This document shows positions 12,794 to 24,303 of a DNA stretch of 64,000 bases, piece after piece. How positions within the stretch are numbered: the stretch's first letter is position 1; each line of letters opens with the position of its first letter. A program made the position numbers and the translations under genes. Origin of the DNA: Burhinus oedicnemus (Eukaryota > Chordata > Aves > Charadriiformes > Burhinidae); assembly GCA_008921705.1 (NCBI GenBank), contig VFFE01007644.1, positions 2,190,871 through 2,254,870 on the forward strand, written 5' to 3'. Under the pieces are notes generated by a model. It was given only the letters and a program-made list of their open reading frames with translations, was not told the DNA's origin and made no database searches.

Positions 12794-13444
12794 CTACAAA
12801 GACATTAAGCCAATGCTTTTAAAAAATAGTTAGCATCAGTTACGTGAAGGAAAGGTTGAGAGGACAGTAGTTCCTGTCCCTTTGAATCGTAAGTGGGATG
12901 CTGTCGCTCCCGGTCTTGTGACAGAGGAGTTCCCGGTCAGCATTCCCCCAGCTGAGGTCTACTTCTGGTCCTGGTGTAACACTGCTGAAGGTGACCCGCT
13001 GCATTCCACCGGTTCTCGGGAGCTAGGCAGCCAGATTGCCAAGCAAGTTCTTAACTGAATGTCATGACAGTTCTGTGTATTGAGTGTGTTCTGTTCTAGT
13101 TTTGCCTTATTTGGTCCTCAGAAGGCTTTTTCCTTTGTAAATTTTAGGCTATCAACAGGGTCTGCTGGGATGTTCCACCAGAAAGACAGAACAAAATCTC
13201 AGAAGGAAGGTGTTCTGTGATTTCTTATTCTTAAAATAGTTGAGTACACTGTGTTCTGAAAGAATTTCAGTGATTATTTACCTTTAAAGAAGTACGCTTG
13301 GTCAGTCTGAGTTCACATACAATGAAGGGCTGTATGTTTTAATTGGCCTTTATTAGTTCTCTGAAATGTAAAAGCAGCAATGTTATGATGGCATTTCAAG
13401 GATCTCTTGTATGTATTTTTTTATTTAAATCTAATCCCTCTTTA

Positions 13445-14215
13445 GAAATCACAGGACCCTAAAAAACATTTAGGCTGGAATGGATTTGTGGAGGTTATCC
13501 AGGCCTTGAGCTTCCCGCTCAAAGCGGGGCCCTTTCGTAAGTTAAATCAGGTTGCTCAGGACCGTGTCCAGTCACCTTTTGAAAGTCTCCGAGGCTGGAG
13601 ATTCCAGTCTCTCCAAGAAATTTGTTCCAGCGCTTAATCAGTTTCATTCTGAAATTTTTTTTTTCCATATATCCAATCAAAATTTCCCTTACTGTGATCA
13701 TTGTGCCTCGCCCTTTCACCATGCACATCTAAAAAAGAGTTCAGCTCCAGCTTCTCTGTATCCCACCGGCTTTCGGCAGCGAAGGCTGCAGGTTGCTCCT
13801 CAGCCGCCCCTTTACCAGGCTGACCAAAACCGCCTCCGTCAGCCTCTGCACGACGTGTGCTCCCGTCCCCTAACTCTGCGGGACGGTCTGGTTTGCTCAT
13901 CTCTGTCTTGTAATGAGTGTTCCAAGACTGGACACAATATTCCGGATGCAGATGCAGCCTCGCGTGTGCCAAGCAGAGGGGAACAATCACTTCTCTTGAC
14001 TTGCTGGCCACGGGTTTACTTGCGTAGTTCCCTGTGCCGCTGCAAGGGCGCACTGCTGACTCCCGTTCGGCTTGTCTCGCACCAGGACCCAAAAATCCCG
14101 CTCTGCAGAGCTGCCCGGAGCCCGTCGGGTCCAAGCCGGCTCTGAACTGCTTCTTGCAGTTGAGGCCTTGTTCCAAAATCCCCTCTCGGTTCCTTCCCAA
14201 TAGTATTGCCTCTTC
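13445..14215 (-). mobile_element. Old, diverged CR1 LINE remnant
   Basis: The plus strand shows the reversed CR1 order in a decayed state: a 3' end-like block near 13480-13510 (gctggaatggatttgtggagg), then the complement of the 3' region (gttgctcaggaccgtgtccag, ctccaagaaatttgttccag), then ORF2-like sequence on the minus strand containing REVIVPLCLAHARLHLHPEY at about 13960-13900. That peptide is a degraded form of the CR1 motif around LVRPHLEYC. Many indels and CpG-rich mutations separate it from the younger copies. It belongs to an older CR1 lineage. End points are approximate. Confidence 0.75.
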
Positions 14216-15486
14216 CTTAAACCAGTTTTGTAGTAGTGCTAGTCAACTCTCTGAAAAAGGCTGCTTGAAAAAAAAAATACTGCCTATATGTTAATTAGGG
14301 CCAAATATTCAGTAAGCATATGTTGTCACTGGTGGCGAAGCAGCTAAACCAGCTTCTCTCATACGCAGATTTAGTCTGGTTTGTGTCTTGCTCAGCTAGT
14401 GGATTCGGGGCTGTGTTATGGTCTGTCTCGGTACTTGCACATTTTCTTGGCATAGCTTTCTTAATTTCAAGTCTCCAGTTAATCAAAATAATCTTTAAAA
14501 AGTTACACCTTTTCTCAAACATAAGCAAAGAGGCTGTTTCTGATTTCGTATGGGGTTTGGGAGGGTTTTTTAGGGCAAAAGACACGTGGATTAGTATGAG
14601 TTCAGTTTTCTTAATTTTATGTGCTGTACTATGGATATAAAAGCACCAGTAATAATAGTAAAATAAAACCAAATGTTATTAATATCCTATTAACTGGAAC
14701 AGATGAAAACATAATCTTTTCACTAACAGAGTCCAGATTCTGTGTATTAAGTATTTTAGAAGTAGCTTGACGTTTGAACAGCAAATGGATCAAGTGGATC
14801 ACTTCTAACAAACGAATGAAAAAATACACAAAAGAAATGAGGGCTTCAGGAATAATAGTCTTTTCTGTCATAATAGCTTTTCAGTCTGATTCACTAAGGA
14901 TGGATTGAAGATGCAGTAGTTGCGTATTAATAAATGAAAGTACGCCCCAGTGAGGGGGTATCTGTCCTACGTAGGTCTCGACACGTTTGACTGTTGCCGT
15001 GTGAGCGCCCAGTGTTGCCGGAGGGACTGTGGTCCAGCGGGGTGAACGCCCTGCCCGAGGCTGTCCGGCGGCAGAACAGTCCCTTGCCACAGAGCCGGAC
15101 AACGTAGAGTTTGAGCTTCTGCAGTACGATTAAATACTCGTTCTGGAATGTGTAGCATTGTAATGTAGTTGATGCTAACTAAATAAAATTGCTAAGTATT
15201 AATTGCATTCACCATTCATCTTTTAGAAACGAGCATAAACATATGCATCTGAAGCAATTAGTAACCTAATGTAAGAACTCAAATACCATGAAAAAATACT
15301 GATTTTCAAATATAAGCCAGCAGAATACTTATAGGAGCTGAAAAGTAGATGAAACCCTCTGTCCACTGAAAGGGGGGGGGGAAGTCACAAAACAAACCCC
15401 CTTGCTTTTTTCCATTGACTCCCAAAACACAGATCCAGTTCTTTGTCTGGCAAGAAGTTCAGTCTTCAGCAAAAATCCTTTGCTGA

Positions 15487-15507
15487 TTTTTTTTTTTTTT
15501 TTTTTTT
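15487..15507. repeat. T21 homopolymer
   Basis: An uninterrupted run of 21 T residues. A G10 run lies just upstream at 15372-15381. Such runs are length-variable and prone to assembly error. Confidence 0.95.
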
Positions 15508-16644
15508 GGACTGAGTTTATTTATGTTTGTTTTGTACATGTTTATCCTTGGGGTGAGCCCATCCGTGATGAGAATTCCAGACTTTATGGAACAAAATGCA
15601 AAGGAAGCGTTTCATAGCTGGAAAAAGCAGCAGAGCCAGGAAGAGAAGGCGCAACTCACATGCGATTTTAAGCACCCCCGTACGCAGGCGTTCAAAGCCT
15701 CGTGATCTTTAGTGTATTTGTCATCTTCAGCGTTAAGCCCTCCGTTCTGAGGTGACAAAGATGTGTATAACTGAAATGAGTACACTGAGTTGTTTGGGAG
15801 ACTTTACCAACATGGGCTTACTGCCCAAAAGGAGAAATGAGGTGGCGTGTTTGTTAGCCAGCGTGAAATCCTTTCACTAGAATAACTTTTGTAAACTTTG
15901 TGTACATTTTATGCAGTTTTCACTGGCAAATCTTTTAGAATCAAAGACAACAATGAGAGTGAGTGAATAGACTTCATTTTTATATGTAAATTACTGTGTA
16001 CTTATGGGTGCCAGGAATGTTGTATTGCACAATTCCTACACCACTCACACAAAGGCCGTTCGGTCGCTATGTTTAGCGAAGTAGCAATCTCTTTGGAAAA
16101 AAGGGATGGTATTAAATTTTGGAGAACACAAATTAATTTGCATGATTTCAAATGTTTAATAACTCCACATGCATCTTGCATAACGTGTTTGCATCTTGAA
16201 GTATTCTGAAAAGTCTGTAGCAAACTTTTTGGTTTAAGTTGGGAGCAGCAGCTCTACTTTTGCCGCTCTGGGGAGGCAGTCCAGGTCTGTTTTCCGTCTT
16301 CGTTGCGGACAGACTCTGCCCGATGACCACTGCGCACAGAGTGGTTTAGACCTGGCGTGCTGTTTTTTCAGTGCCACTTGTGTAATTAGGACTTTAGGGG
16401 AAAAAAAAATCCATTTAGGAATGGGGTTAGCAACACTGTAACAAGGAAGAAAGCACCTAATTTCTCAATGACTACTGAGAGTAAGTTGTTGGATATTCAA
16501 GAGGCTAGCTGAGTTTTTGTCCCGATTTTTTCCAGTCCCTAGAGCAGAGTTAAGGTGAGTCCAGAGCCATTTGGTAGAACATAAGCATCTGTAGTTTTCA
16601 CATATTGAATTTTCTTTGTATTTTCTTCATGTTTTCCGTTTGCT

Positions 16645-16925
16645 GTCGCGGTGGCGTTGCTGTTCCTGCCGATCGGGTCCCAGTGCCTGTTGGCCTCTGC
16701 TGCCACCGTGTCTGCCCGCAGCGCGGAGCCAAACGGAGGGGTCCCGGTGCGCGGGGGACACCCAGGGCCCAGCGGCTCCCGCGGGCTGCGGCCGGGCGCT
16801 GTGTCCGTCAGCAGCGGCCGCAGAACCCGCCTCAGCCAGCCACGGTGCGGTGCGGGCGGGATCCGTGTGCCGCGGTGCGGGCGGGATCCGTGTGCCGCTG
16901 CGAGGTCCCCTCGTAAACCTGGATC
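16645..16925. promoter_or_regulatory. CpG island (strongest in window)
   Basis: About 36 CpG dinucleotides fall within roughly 270 bases by my count, against very few in the flanking kilobases. The segment contains the octamer GCGGCCGC at 16814-16821 and a tandem 25-bp repeat at 16849-16898. In vertebrates such density normally marks a germline-unmethylated promoter. No convincing first exon is adjacent: five of six frames are open only because stops are rare in GC-rich DNA. A donor-like GTGAGTCC follows AAG at 16551-16554 on the plus strand, just upstream of the island, so it cannot serve a transcript that starts inside it. Promoter of an unannotated or non-coding transcript, an orphan island, or a GC-rich relic are all possible. 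Confidence 0.5.
16849..16898. repeat. Tandem duplication, 25-bp unit x 2
   Basis: The unit GGTGCGGGCGGGATCCGTGT plus GCCGC occurs twice in perfect tandem, at 16849-16873 and 16874-16898. Identity of the copies points to a recent duplication inside the CpG island. Confidence 0.95.
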
Positions 16926-17999
16926 TGGGAAGGAGTTCGAAGGGGCTGGCACAGAGAGCGAGGTTGTGTTCAGAGAAGCACTGTGGTGGGGGGAAAAGAC
17001 TGGAAACTGCTTGAATTAGGTGTTTTAAGTACCTTTTGGTCCTAAAGACTGTGAATAAACGGGAATTCACTAGCAAACATTCTGTAACATTCAGCTTTGC
17101 CTCAAGCTTTCAGAAGTCTTCAGCGTGTTAATGCATATTTCCAGGAGTGCTGAAAAATAAGGATCAGTGGTGGCCTTACGGTGAAGGAGTCAGCAATTAG
17201 TCTGTAAAGCTGACGGCGTAGAAAGCGGTCTGAGCCGCGGAAGGTCTATCGTTACATATTATTATTGGCTGTCAGTTGTTGCAGGCTTAACTGAGAATGC
17301 TCCAACTACTTCTTGGTCTGGTATGTTTGCAAATTAATCCGAATCTTGGTAATCAAGGTAATGGCAAGGAGGGTGGTTTATTATGGGTTTTTCTTTTTTT
17401 TTCTCTTTTCGTTTTACAATCTGTAGACTATTTCATATTAAAACTTACTTAGAGCTGAAAAACTCGGATCAAACAAGGTGTTCTGCTGCTTTTTAAAGTT
17501 TGGAATTGAAAATGGAGTGATGAGGGAGAGCTGAGAATTCAGAAAAGGCTCTTAGAGCTCCAAGGTATAAATGTATATACATTATACTGTTGTCAAATTT
17601 TATCATTTTCTGTTTCCCATTGATTTTATATTGGCTAAACTTCAGAAGGCTCACAAAGCTCCCTTTTCCCTGTCCGTTCTGCCTGGCTGCAGTAACGCAA
17701 AACTAACGGAGGGCCAAATGATACAACTGAAAATCCCTTGCTGCATTTATTAGGAGACCCCAAGGAGAAGGGACGTACCCTTAGTGTCAAAGCAACGGCC
17801 GGTGGCTCGAGAGGCCTCGGTTTAGTTTCCAGTTTAGGCTCCAAGCAAGCAGATCACTCTGTGCCACGGTTTTATGTACGTAAAATGAATAGTTACTGGT
17901 ATTGCCTGTCTCTGGACTGTAAAAGGCGAAACAGGTCCTTTACGTACGTGTGGCGCTTCCTGGAACGCAGCTTCCGCCTCGGCTGTGCTAGCTGAGCGG

Positions 18000-18200
18000 C
18001 GGTGCCGTCGGATCGCCAGGGTGTGAACGGTTAGTTATCCTGGCGCACAGGTCGTGGCTTTGCGGGGGAAAAGCGCTGGGCTTTCGGTGTGTGACGCAGA
18101 GCTGAGTGTCGTTCCCGGTCCGCGTGCCCGCTGCGGTGCTGGGGCTCGCCGTACGGCTCCGTGCAGGCAGCCGGAGACGCGCTTGCGCTTTGCTGCTGCT
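18000..18200. other. CpG-rich islet
   Basis: CpG and GC content rise sharply (GGCGGTGCCGTCGGATCGCC; GTCCGCGTGCCCGCTGCGGT). It lies about 1.1 kb right of the main island. No TATA box, start codon plus donor, or known motif was identified. Confidence 0.4.
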
Positions 18201-21200
18201 GCGCTTGGTCGGCTGTTGACGCTGCCTAATTCCAACAACGCCTTGCTAGACTTAATTATCCTGGAACACCAAAGAAAGGCAGGCCAATGAAAGTAAAAGT
18301 TGGGAAATGGCATTTATTTTGCACTCCAAGATCTGTGTCATCCGCGGCTGGTTATCGTTGTATCCTTCTGAAATGGAGATTATAATTGTGAAAATACATA
18401 GTCCAAGTCTAATCAAATGTCAAACCTGTATGGCATTAGTATAGCACAGTGCCTTCAGAAGGTAAAATGATGCATGAATAAATTGCAGGAACCAAATCTT
18501 TACAAACAAACAAGTTACTGAGTGTAATGGTCTCTGTTGTTACTGTCTGACAGGTTTTCTTCTCCCCACAGTATCGTGATAAAAATGTGACTTGAAGTAG
18601 CTCTTTTTTCCTTGTGGAAGGAAAGAGAAAGTGACCTTGCCTTACTGGAGAGCTGCTGATACACAATGGAATGCTTTTTGCGTTAGACTACACGATAAAT
18701 TTGTCATTTTGTATTAGAATTTTACTATGCCAAAAACACAGCCTAGTCAGAAAATTGCATGTTTCCAATCTGGCTTTGCAATCTTGTTTACATTAACTTG
18801 TGCTCATGAGGATTCTCCCTGAAGTCAGTGGTATGAATCCAGTCTTAATGAAATTATTTGTTGTTTATTTTTACTCATCTGGTAATTATACTTTGCTATC
18901 TGATCCTTTTGTGACCCTTCAAGCAAAAGACTGAAGAACAGAAATAAAATCTTCTCTGCTTCTGCACTGGAGCCAGTTCTAAAGAACTGAAGCGTTCTTG
19001 TATCCTATTTAAAAGCATCACACAATCTGGCAAGGAGCGTTCGGCTGCTATTATGAAGGTTGCTTACATATTTCAGATTTTTAAATATAGATGGGACTAT
19101 GCATTAAAGCTATTTTTGATGAACAGCAGTGATCTAATATTGTAACCAGTTGCATCTGCCAGTAAGCCTAGAAGCATCTTTGATAAATTGAGTTACCACA
19201 CACACAGAAATACAAGATTGATGGAAAAAGTAGTAAGCTGTTATTAAAGTCTAGAAATAAAGCATAGTAATATTTACGTACAGTAAATACACCATATAAG
19301 TACAATATATAGTATTTATAATATATTTTACTCTTGCTAATCAAAAGCAATAAAACAACTTTAAAAGAATTTAATCAACAGAAACATATTCAGCAGGACT
19401 GCAAAAATTGCAAATTTTGAAGCATAGGTGTCCTTTTTCCAAAATTGCTGCTTCAGATTTTGTATAAAGTTCACAAAGGATTTGGATTAAGTTTCTTTTC
19501 AGAGGCACAAGAATTACTCTGCCCTCTCCCCCATCCTACTGATATTACTGCAGATTTTACACCACTTTCTGTGCTTTTGTGGAATTGATCAGAAAACATC
19601 CATCCATTTTTCACTCTGACTATTCATGCTTATTTGTGCAAGGTATTTTGTCAAGATGTTTCAAAAACTAAGATCCAAACTTCCGTTAAACAACTTCATA
19701 ACATTAAATAATGATTTGTGTAGTCACTTTACTGTGTGGTTTGTTCATCCTGTCTAATATAAAATGCTTGTCGCTGTTTAAAACTTAAATTAGGGGAGGG
19801 AAAAAACCCCAGAACATCCTAACAGATTTTTTCCCCCCATGGGGTTGGTCAGCGATGTTAGCAGAGTCCTGGGCTACAGCTTGTGTTGCTTTTGTTTGGG
19901 TTTTTTTAATCTTTGCTGTGGAAGAATTCGGAGAGGTTTGGTCAGCTCTTGTCTCGCAGACAAAGTAGTACCTATTGTTTGTGCTGTTAATCTGTGGCAT
20001 TTGGAGTAGTTTATTTTTAAATGGTCTTAAACTGTGCAGTAGCACAGTCTACTTGATTGCAGCCCACACTGAGAATTTAGAGTGCTTTCCAATAGAGTAC
20101 ACTACATCAAAGGTCCAGAATTCTAAATTCTAATAAAAAGTAATAGACTTAAAAAGAGAAAAATAATTTTTTTTCTTAAAAAATGCAAAATGCTGTGTGC
20201 AGAGACAAAGGTGCGTGCGGGTAATTCCCTTACAATTCAGATGTGACATTTATCTCTCCCTGTTCCGTGATGTGTTACTTTCTCGGTAGGGTGAGACTGA
20301 CAACCTTATCGCATGCAGCTCCAAAAACCTTCTTTGAGGATCTCAAAGTGGAAATGTTCATTTATTGAATGGAAGCTTTTTTTACGTGTTCTAACTTAAG
20401 TCATTTTGTCACAAACCAAACCAAATATCAAGTCAAATAGATGTTTACAACCAATGCAGGCCGGCACTGTAACATTTTCCCCACTGAAAATTTGAGTTTT
20501 AGATACGTAAAAGGTCTTATTTGAAGATTCTAATTTTCTTTAAATGCTTGATTTTTTTTTTTTCTTTCTTGGTGGAAAACTATTACAAATGAAAACACAA
20601 TCAGATTTTGACTCATATTTAAGTTTTTTAATTTTTGAAGAAGACAAATAGAAAACCTTTGAACTGCACCAGTGGTTTCTCTGACTTGGACTTTAGATAG
20701 ATATTAACAATTCTATATGGACGGTAGAATTCGGCTAACAAAACAGTATGCAGGCTATAGCTTTTATTCTGATCTTAAATATTTTATGCATGACGTATAA
20801 TGGAGTTTACTGATTAAATGCCTATCTCAAATATAATAGAGGTCACTTGCCTTGTTTGTTTCTATGATTACACAAGTCATCTTAGTTCAAAAATCTGTGT
20901 ATATCTCCAGAAAAGGAGGAGGGGGAGAGGAAGTCAAAGGACTAGCAGTTTATATAGTGTGCTCAGAAATTAAATAAGTATAAACCCTGGATAGATGTAA
21001 AGAGTATTAATGGAGATATTTTTATCAGCCCATTGAAGATCTTACATCTGATCAACTGGGAATTAGTCTCCAAGGCCCTTGGTTGACAGTGACCACGTGC
21101 AAAATAGTTGCTGTGAGAAATTTAGTGCAAACTATTTCCGTAAGTATTGCTGGCTCAAAAACAGCTGTGGAAAAGTATAAAGGAAAGGTACTCCGAGGAG

Positions 21201-21525
21201 AAAATTCTGATTTCTGCTCCCACTTCAGATTATTTTGCCCTTCGGTATATTTAGGGTCCCACATAGTGTAATTGTTCCATCCTCTTGAAGCTTAGAACTG
21301 GGGATCTTTTCCAGTTAAATTATTTCCTTTCTGACATGATTTGGTGTTTTTTCTCTCGTTTTCATTTCTTAAGCTGAAATAAAGTTATTGTGCCACTTAC
21401 GGGAACAGGCTGAATAAAATAAGTGTATGTACACATAAAGGGGTTCTAGTGGAAATCTAGTAAAAATACAGAGGCAAAAGTAGTTTTGGTAACCACAACC
21501 ATCTCTACGAGATGACTTCACTGAC

Positions 21526-21560
21526 TTTTTTTTTATTTTTTTTTTTTTTAATTTTTTTTA
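21526..21560. repeat. T-rich low-complexity tract
   Basis: Thirty-five bases of T interrupted by four A residues. Confidence 0.9.
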
Positions 21561-22734
21561 AATGTCTCTTTTCCTGTACAGTGATTTCAGTGGAGGAAAT
21601 GGAGCTCAAATGTTTTGGTTCTGAGAATTTTTTCTTCCTTTGGAAATTTTGTAATGAGTATAGCACATGCACTTTCGTTCCCATTGTTGCAACAACAAAA
21701 AGGGGATGATTACTAACTTCCTGGTTTGCTACCAGCAGTTTTTTGTCCAGAAGCACAGACTATTAATTATGTATACTGTTGGTAGAGATTCATTTCTCTT
21801 ATACAGATGGCTTAAATTCTTCTCCTTCCCTGGCCATTAGATTTGTAGGACTTCCTTTAGGTAAAGAGTGCAGTGAATAGCAAAGTAATTCATCTTTAGC
21901 CTATACTGGGATAAACCTTCTGACTCTGGTGGTATTTGAGAGTTCTTTCTTGGCTTGTTTTACAGAAAACTTTTTTTTTTTTTTTCCCATTTAGCCTTAC
22001 TTTTGCCTTTACTTCTGCTAATGGGGTCACCTTGTGTTAAGCAAAGGGTGGTGCAATCTTAACATGATTCTGAAGATGTGCACGTGTGATCGAGATGAGG
22101 TCAAGCATTTAATGGAAAGTTCTGGATGAGAATGAAGCAGACCTCAAGTAAAACCTCAGTCTAAATGGACCAGCAGTGATCTAATGTTAGTATTACTGGT
22201 TGTGTACCTACCTCTAATTATACAAGAAAATCTTTGGGTTGGTAACCATGTGTTTCCGAAACTGCAAGGTACCAGTAATTAATAACAACTTTTCTGTTAA
22301 TTGTGTTTCTACTAATAACATATGGCAAGTCTGAGAAATTTAGATAGTTTTAATCAATAGTACCTTCTTTCACACTGTTTTAAAAACGCAACTGTTTTGT
22401 ATTTTAGAAAATGAATGAATTTTACAAGCTTAAGATTTTGCATCTCATAGTTCTCAGTAAGTCTTGTTTCTAGGACAGCATGTGTAACTTAGGCTCTTAC
22501 ACTAACCTGTGCTATAGTTGAGACCACCCCTGTTGTACGTGCAGGAGAGCGTAAGAATTCACCACCGGGGCAGCGTGCGAAGTGTTCTGGTCTTGTGCAA
22601 CACTTGCTTCTCACACTTATCCATACAGCTTCACACGGCTGCCGTGGGAACTGCGTGCTCCTATCCGAAGCAAAAACTAGGTTTTCCTTATCCAGTGGAA
22701 CTATCTCCTGGAAGCCCCTGTCCGTTTCCTGACT

Positions 22735-22850
22735 TTCCGGCCTGTGAGGCGGTTTTGCCGGTGCCCGGCAGGTCCCGCAGCGGGGGCGCAGTGTTGGGCA
22801 GGCTGCGGCAGCGGGGCGGGCTGCGGCAGGGCATCTGCATCGCATGTGGG
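22735..22850. other. CpG-rich islet with GGGCTGCGGCAG repeats
   Basis: About 115 GC-rich bases in which CTGCGGCAG occurs twice around a GGGGCGGG GC box (GGGGCGGGC at 22815-22823). It could bind Sp1-type factors, but there is no associated exon. Confidence 0.4.
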
Positions 22851-22920
22851 GAATTGATTTAGAAGTTTGTGCAGGTCAGTTGTCTTGCTCAAATATAGTT
22901 TTCTTTCATAAGCAGGCTTC

Positions 22921-22947
22921 TTTTTTTTGTTTGTTTGTTTGTTTTTG
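22921..22947. repeat. (TTTG)n microsatellite
   Basis: T8 followed by four to five TTTG units; the complement of the CAAA tracts seen elsewhere. Confidence 0.92.
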
Positions 22948-23200
22948 TCGCTCCCTTACTGACAGCTTGCCATCTTTTCTCGAGGAGCGGCTTTCTTCTA
23001 CTAGGTCTGCTAAATTACCCCATATATTTTGATTACTTGGGTCCAGAAGAGCTGCCTCATTGTTTGAGATCATGCTGTTTAAAAATTTAAAATAATAATG
23101 TTGTTAGGCAGTAATTTCTCCATATTAAAACAAACATTAAAAAGAAAATTCTTAAAAAGAAAATAAGGAATACAATAGACTTAAGTAATACTGTGTGATA

Positions 23201-23551
23201 AGGTCTCAGGGGAGACGTTCTCGCTCTCTACAACTACCTGAAAGGAGGTTGTAGAGAGGTTGGGGTTGGTCTCTTCTCCCAAGTAACAACCAATAGGACA
23301 ACAGGAAACAGCCTCAAGTTGTGCCAGGGGAGCTTTAGATTGGATATTAGGAAAAATTTCTTCACAGAAGGGGTTATTGAGCGTTGGAACAGGCTGCCCA
23401 GGGAAGTGGTGGAATCGCCACCCCTGGAGGTGTTTTAAAGACGTGTAGATGTTGTGCTTAGGGATGTGGTTTAGTGGTGGGCTAACAGCGTTAGGTTGAT
23501 GGTTGGACTCTATGGTTGTTTCCAACCTAAACAATTCAATTGTACTCTTAT
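23201..23551 (+). mobile_element. CR1 LINE 3' fragment
   Basis: The plus strand begins with aaggtctcaggggagacgtt and continues through ACTACCTGAAAGGAGGTTGT, the ORF2 C-terminal region of CR1 (GCCTCAAGTTGTGCCAGGGG, TTGGATATTAGGAAAAATTT, GGAACAGGCTGCCCAGGGAA). It ends with a degraded 3' tail (ggttgtttccaacctaaaca). About 350 bp remain after 5' truncation. It is a different CR1 subfamily from the copy at 5346-6204, judged by the tail. Only 175 bases separate it from the next CR1 in the same orientation, but each has its own 3' end, so they are two insertions. Confidence 0.88.
23224..23258 (+). repeat. Perfect 11-bp inverted repeat within CR1
   Basis: CTCTCTACAAC at 23224-23234 pairs exactly with GTTGTAGAGAG at 23248-23258 around a 13-base loop. 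The CR1 family has a shorter version of this symmetry, so it is probably inherited from the element and not a separate RNA gene. Confidence 0.8.
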
Positions 23552-23726
23552 GTCTAATTTCTGTCCTGGGTTCTCCTTAGTCTGAATAGCACTGACTGCA
23601 TTTATACACTGATAACACGTGCATTCGTATATACTGCCCGTCACGTTCCAGTTGTAGATCTTTGCAGTGTTAGTTCGTTGTTACATGAAGTTCCTTTAGG
23701 GAATATTGTATGAAACCCAAGGAATT

Positions 23727-24303
23727 CTGGGGCATATTAAAAAAAGCGTGGCCAGGAGGTTATTCTCCTCTGTTCTCCTCTGGTGAGGCCACATCTGGAA
23801 TACTGTGTCCAGTTCTGGGCTCCCCAGTTCAAGAAGGACAGGGAACTGCTGGAGAGGGTCCAGTGGAGGGCTACAAAGATGGTCAGGGGACTGAAGCATC
23901 TCTCTTGTGAGGAAAGGCTGAGAGACCTGGGGCTGTTCGGCCTGGAGAAGAGAAGACTGAGAGGGGATCTCATCAATGCTGATCAATATCTAAAGGACGG
24001 ATGTCAAGAGGATGGGGCCACTCTTTTCAGTGGTGCCCAGCGACAGGACAAGGGGCAACGGGCACAAACTGGAACACAGGAAATTCTGTCTCAACGTGAG
24101 GAAAGACTTCTAAACTTCTTTACTTTGAGGGTGGCAGAGCACTGGCACAGGCTGCCCAGAGAGGTGGTGGAGTCTCCAACTCTGGAGACATTCCAAACCC
24201 GCCTGGACGCCGTCCGGTGCAACCTGCTCTGGGTGACCCTGCTCTGGCAGGGGGGTTGGACAGGATGATCTCCAGAGGTCCCTGCCAACCCCAGGGATTA
24301 TGT
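23727..24303 (+). mobile_element. CR1 LINE, 5'-truncated
   Basis: A second plus-strand CR1 of about 580 bp. It starts inside ORF2 (attctggggcatattaaaaa, AGCGTGGCCAGGAGG) and runs through GTGAGGCCACATCTGGAATA, GAGAGGGTCCAGTGGAGGGC and GGACAGGATGATCTCCAGAG to the 3' terminal block gtccctgccaacccc near 24294. The octamer tail is worn (agggattatgt). The copy is fairly well preserved, so it is younger than the neighbouring fragment at 23201-23551. Confidence 0.94.
23783..24268 (+). pseudogene. CR1 ORF2 C-terminal frame, 161 codons open
   Basis: The frame encodes the C-terminus of the CR1 polyprotein: RPHLEYCVQFWAPQFKKD (residues 2-19), [47 protein letters not shown], then after an off-frame stretch [20 protein letters not shown] and LDAVRCNLLW. 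The middle (residues about 83-111, starting [12 protein letters not shown]) is in the wrong frame relative to the family. Two compensating indels explain this: a 2-base loss near 24020 (GGGGCCACTC where the family has GGGGCCAGACTC) and an 8-base partial duplication near 24107-24118 (ACTTCTAAACTTCTT). The long open frame is thus accidental. The catalytic reverse transcriptase and endonuclease domains are missing. Confidence 0.88.

Larger units (their letters stand above)
6205..13444. other. Unique AT-rich non-coding stretch
   Basis: No transposon or named gene family is visible. Longer open frames at 6448-6828, 9067-9435 and 12336-12752 (all minus) have no recognisable domain. Notable items listed separately are candidate exons at 9868-9926 and 12762-12793 (minus), A/C-rich tracts at 10243-10320 and 11025-11081, and a small CpG-richer patch at about 11570-11740. 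Confidence 0.6.
14216..23200. other. Unique non-coding stretch with CpG islands
   Basis: No transposon is visible. AT-rich sequence dominates, with GC-rich interruptions at about 15000-15115, 16645-16925, 18000-18200 and 22735-22850, and long T runs at 15487-15507 and 21526-21560. GC-rich patches are open in several frames at once, which is a composition effect and not evidence for coding. I see no gene I can name. Confidence 0.6.

Noticed and set aside
12230..12800. A chain linking the minus-strand micro-exon at 12762-12793 to nearby frames
   Set aside because: No following acceptor with compatible phase was found in the next few hundred bases.
16528..16552. 19-base segment between a good acceptor (GATTTTTTCCAG) and donor (AAG|GTGAGTCC)
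   Set aside because: Too short for normal exon definition and contains an in-frame stop in two frames.
16539..17076. Five overlapping open frames of 100-150 codons on both strands
   Set aside because: Composition effect of the CpG island; no frame has a preferred start, domain or splice structure.
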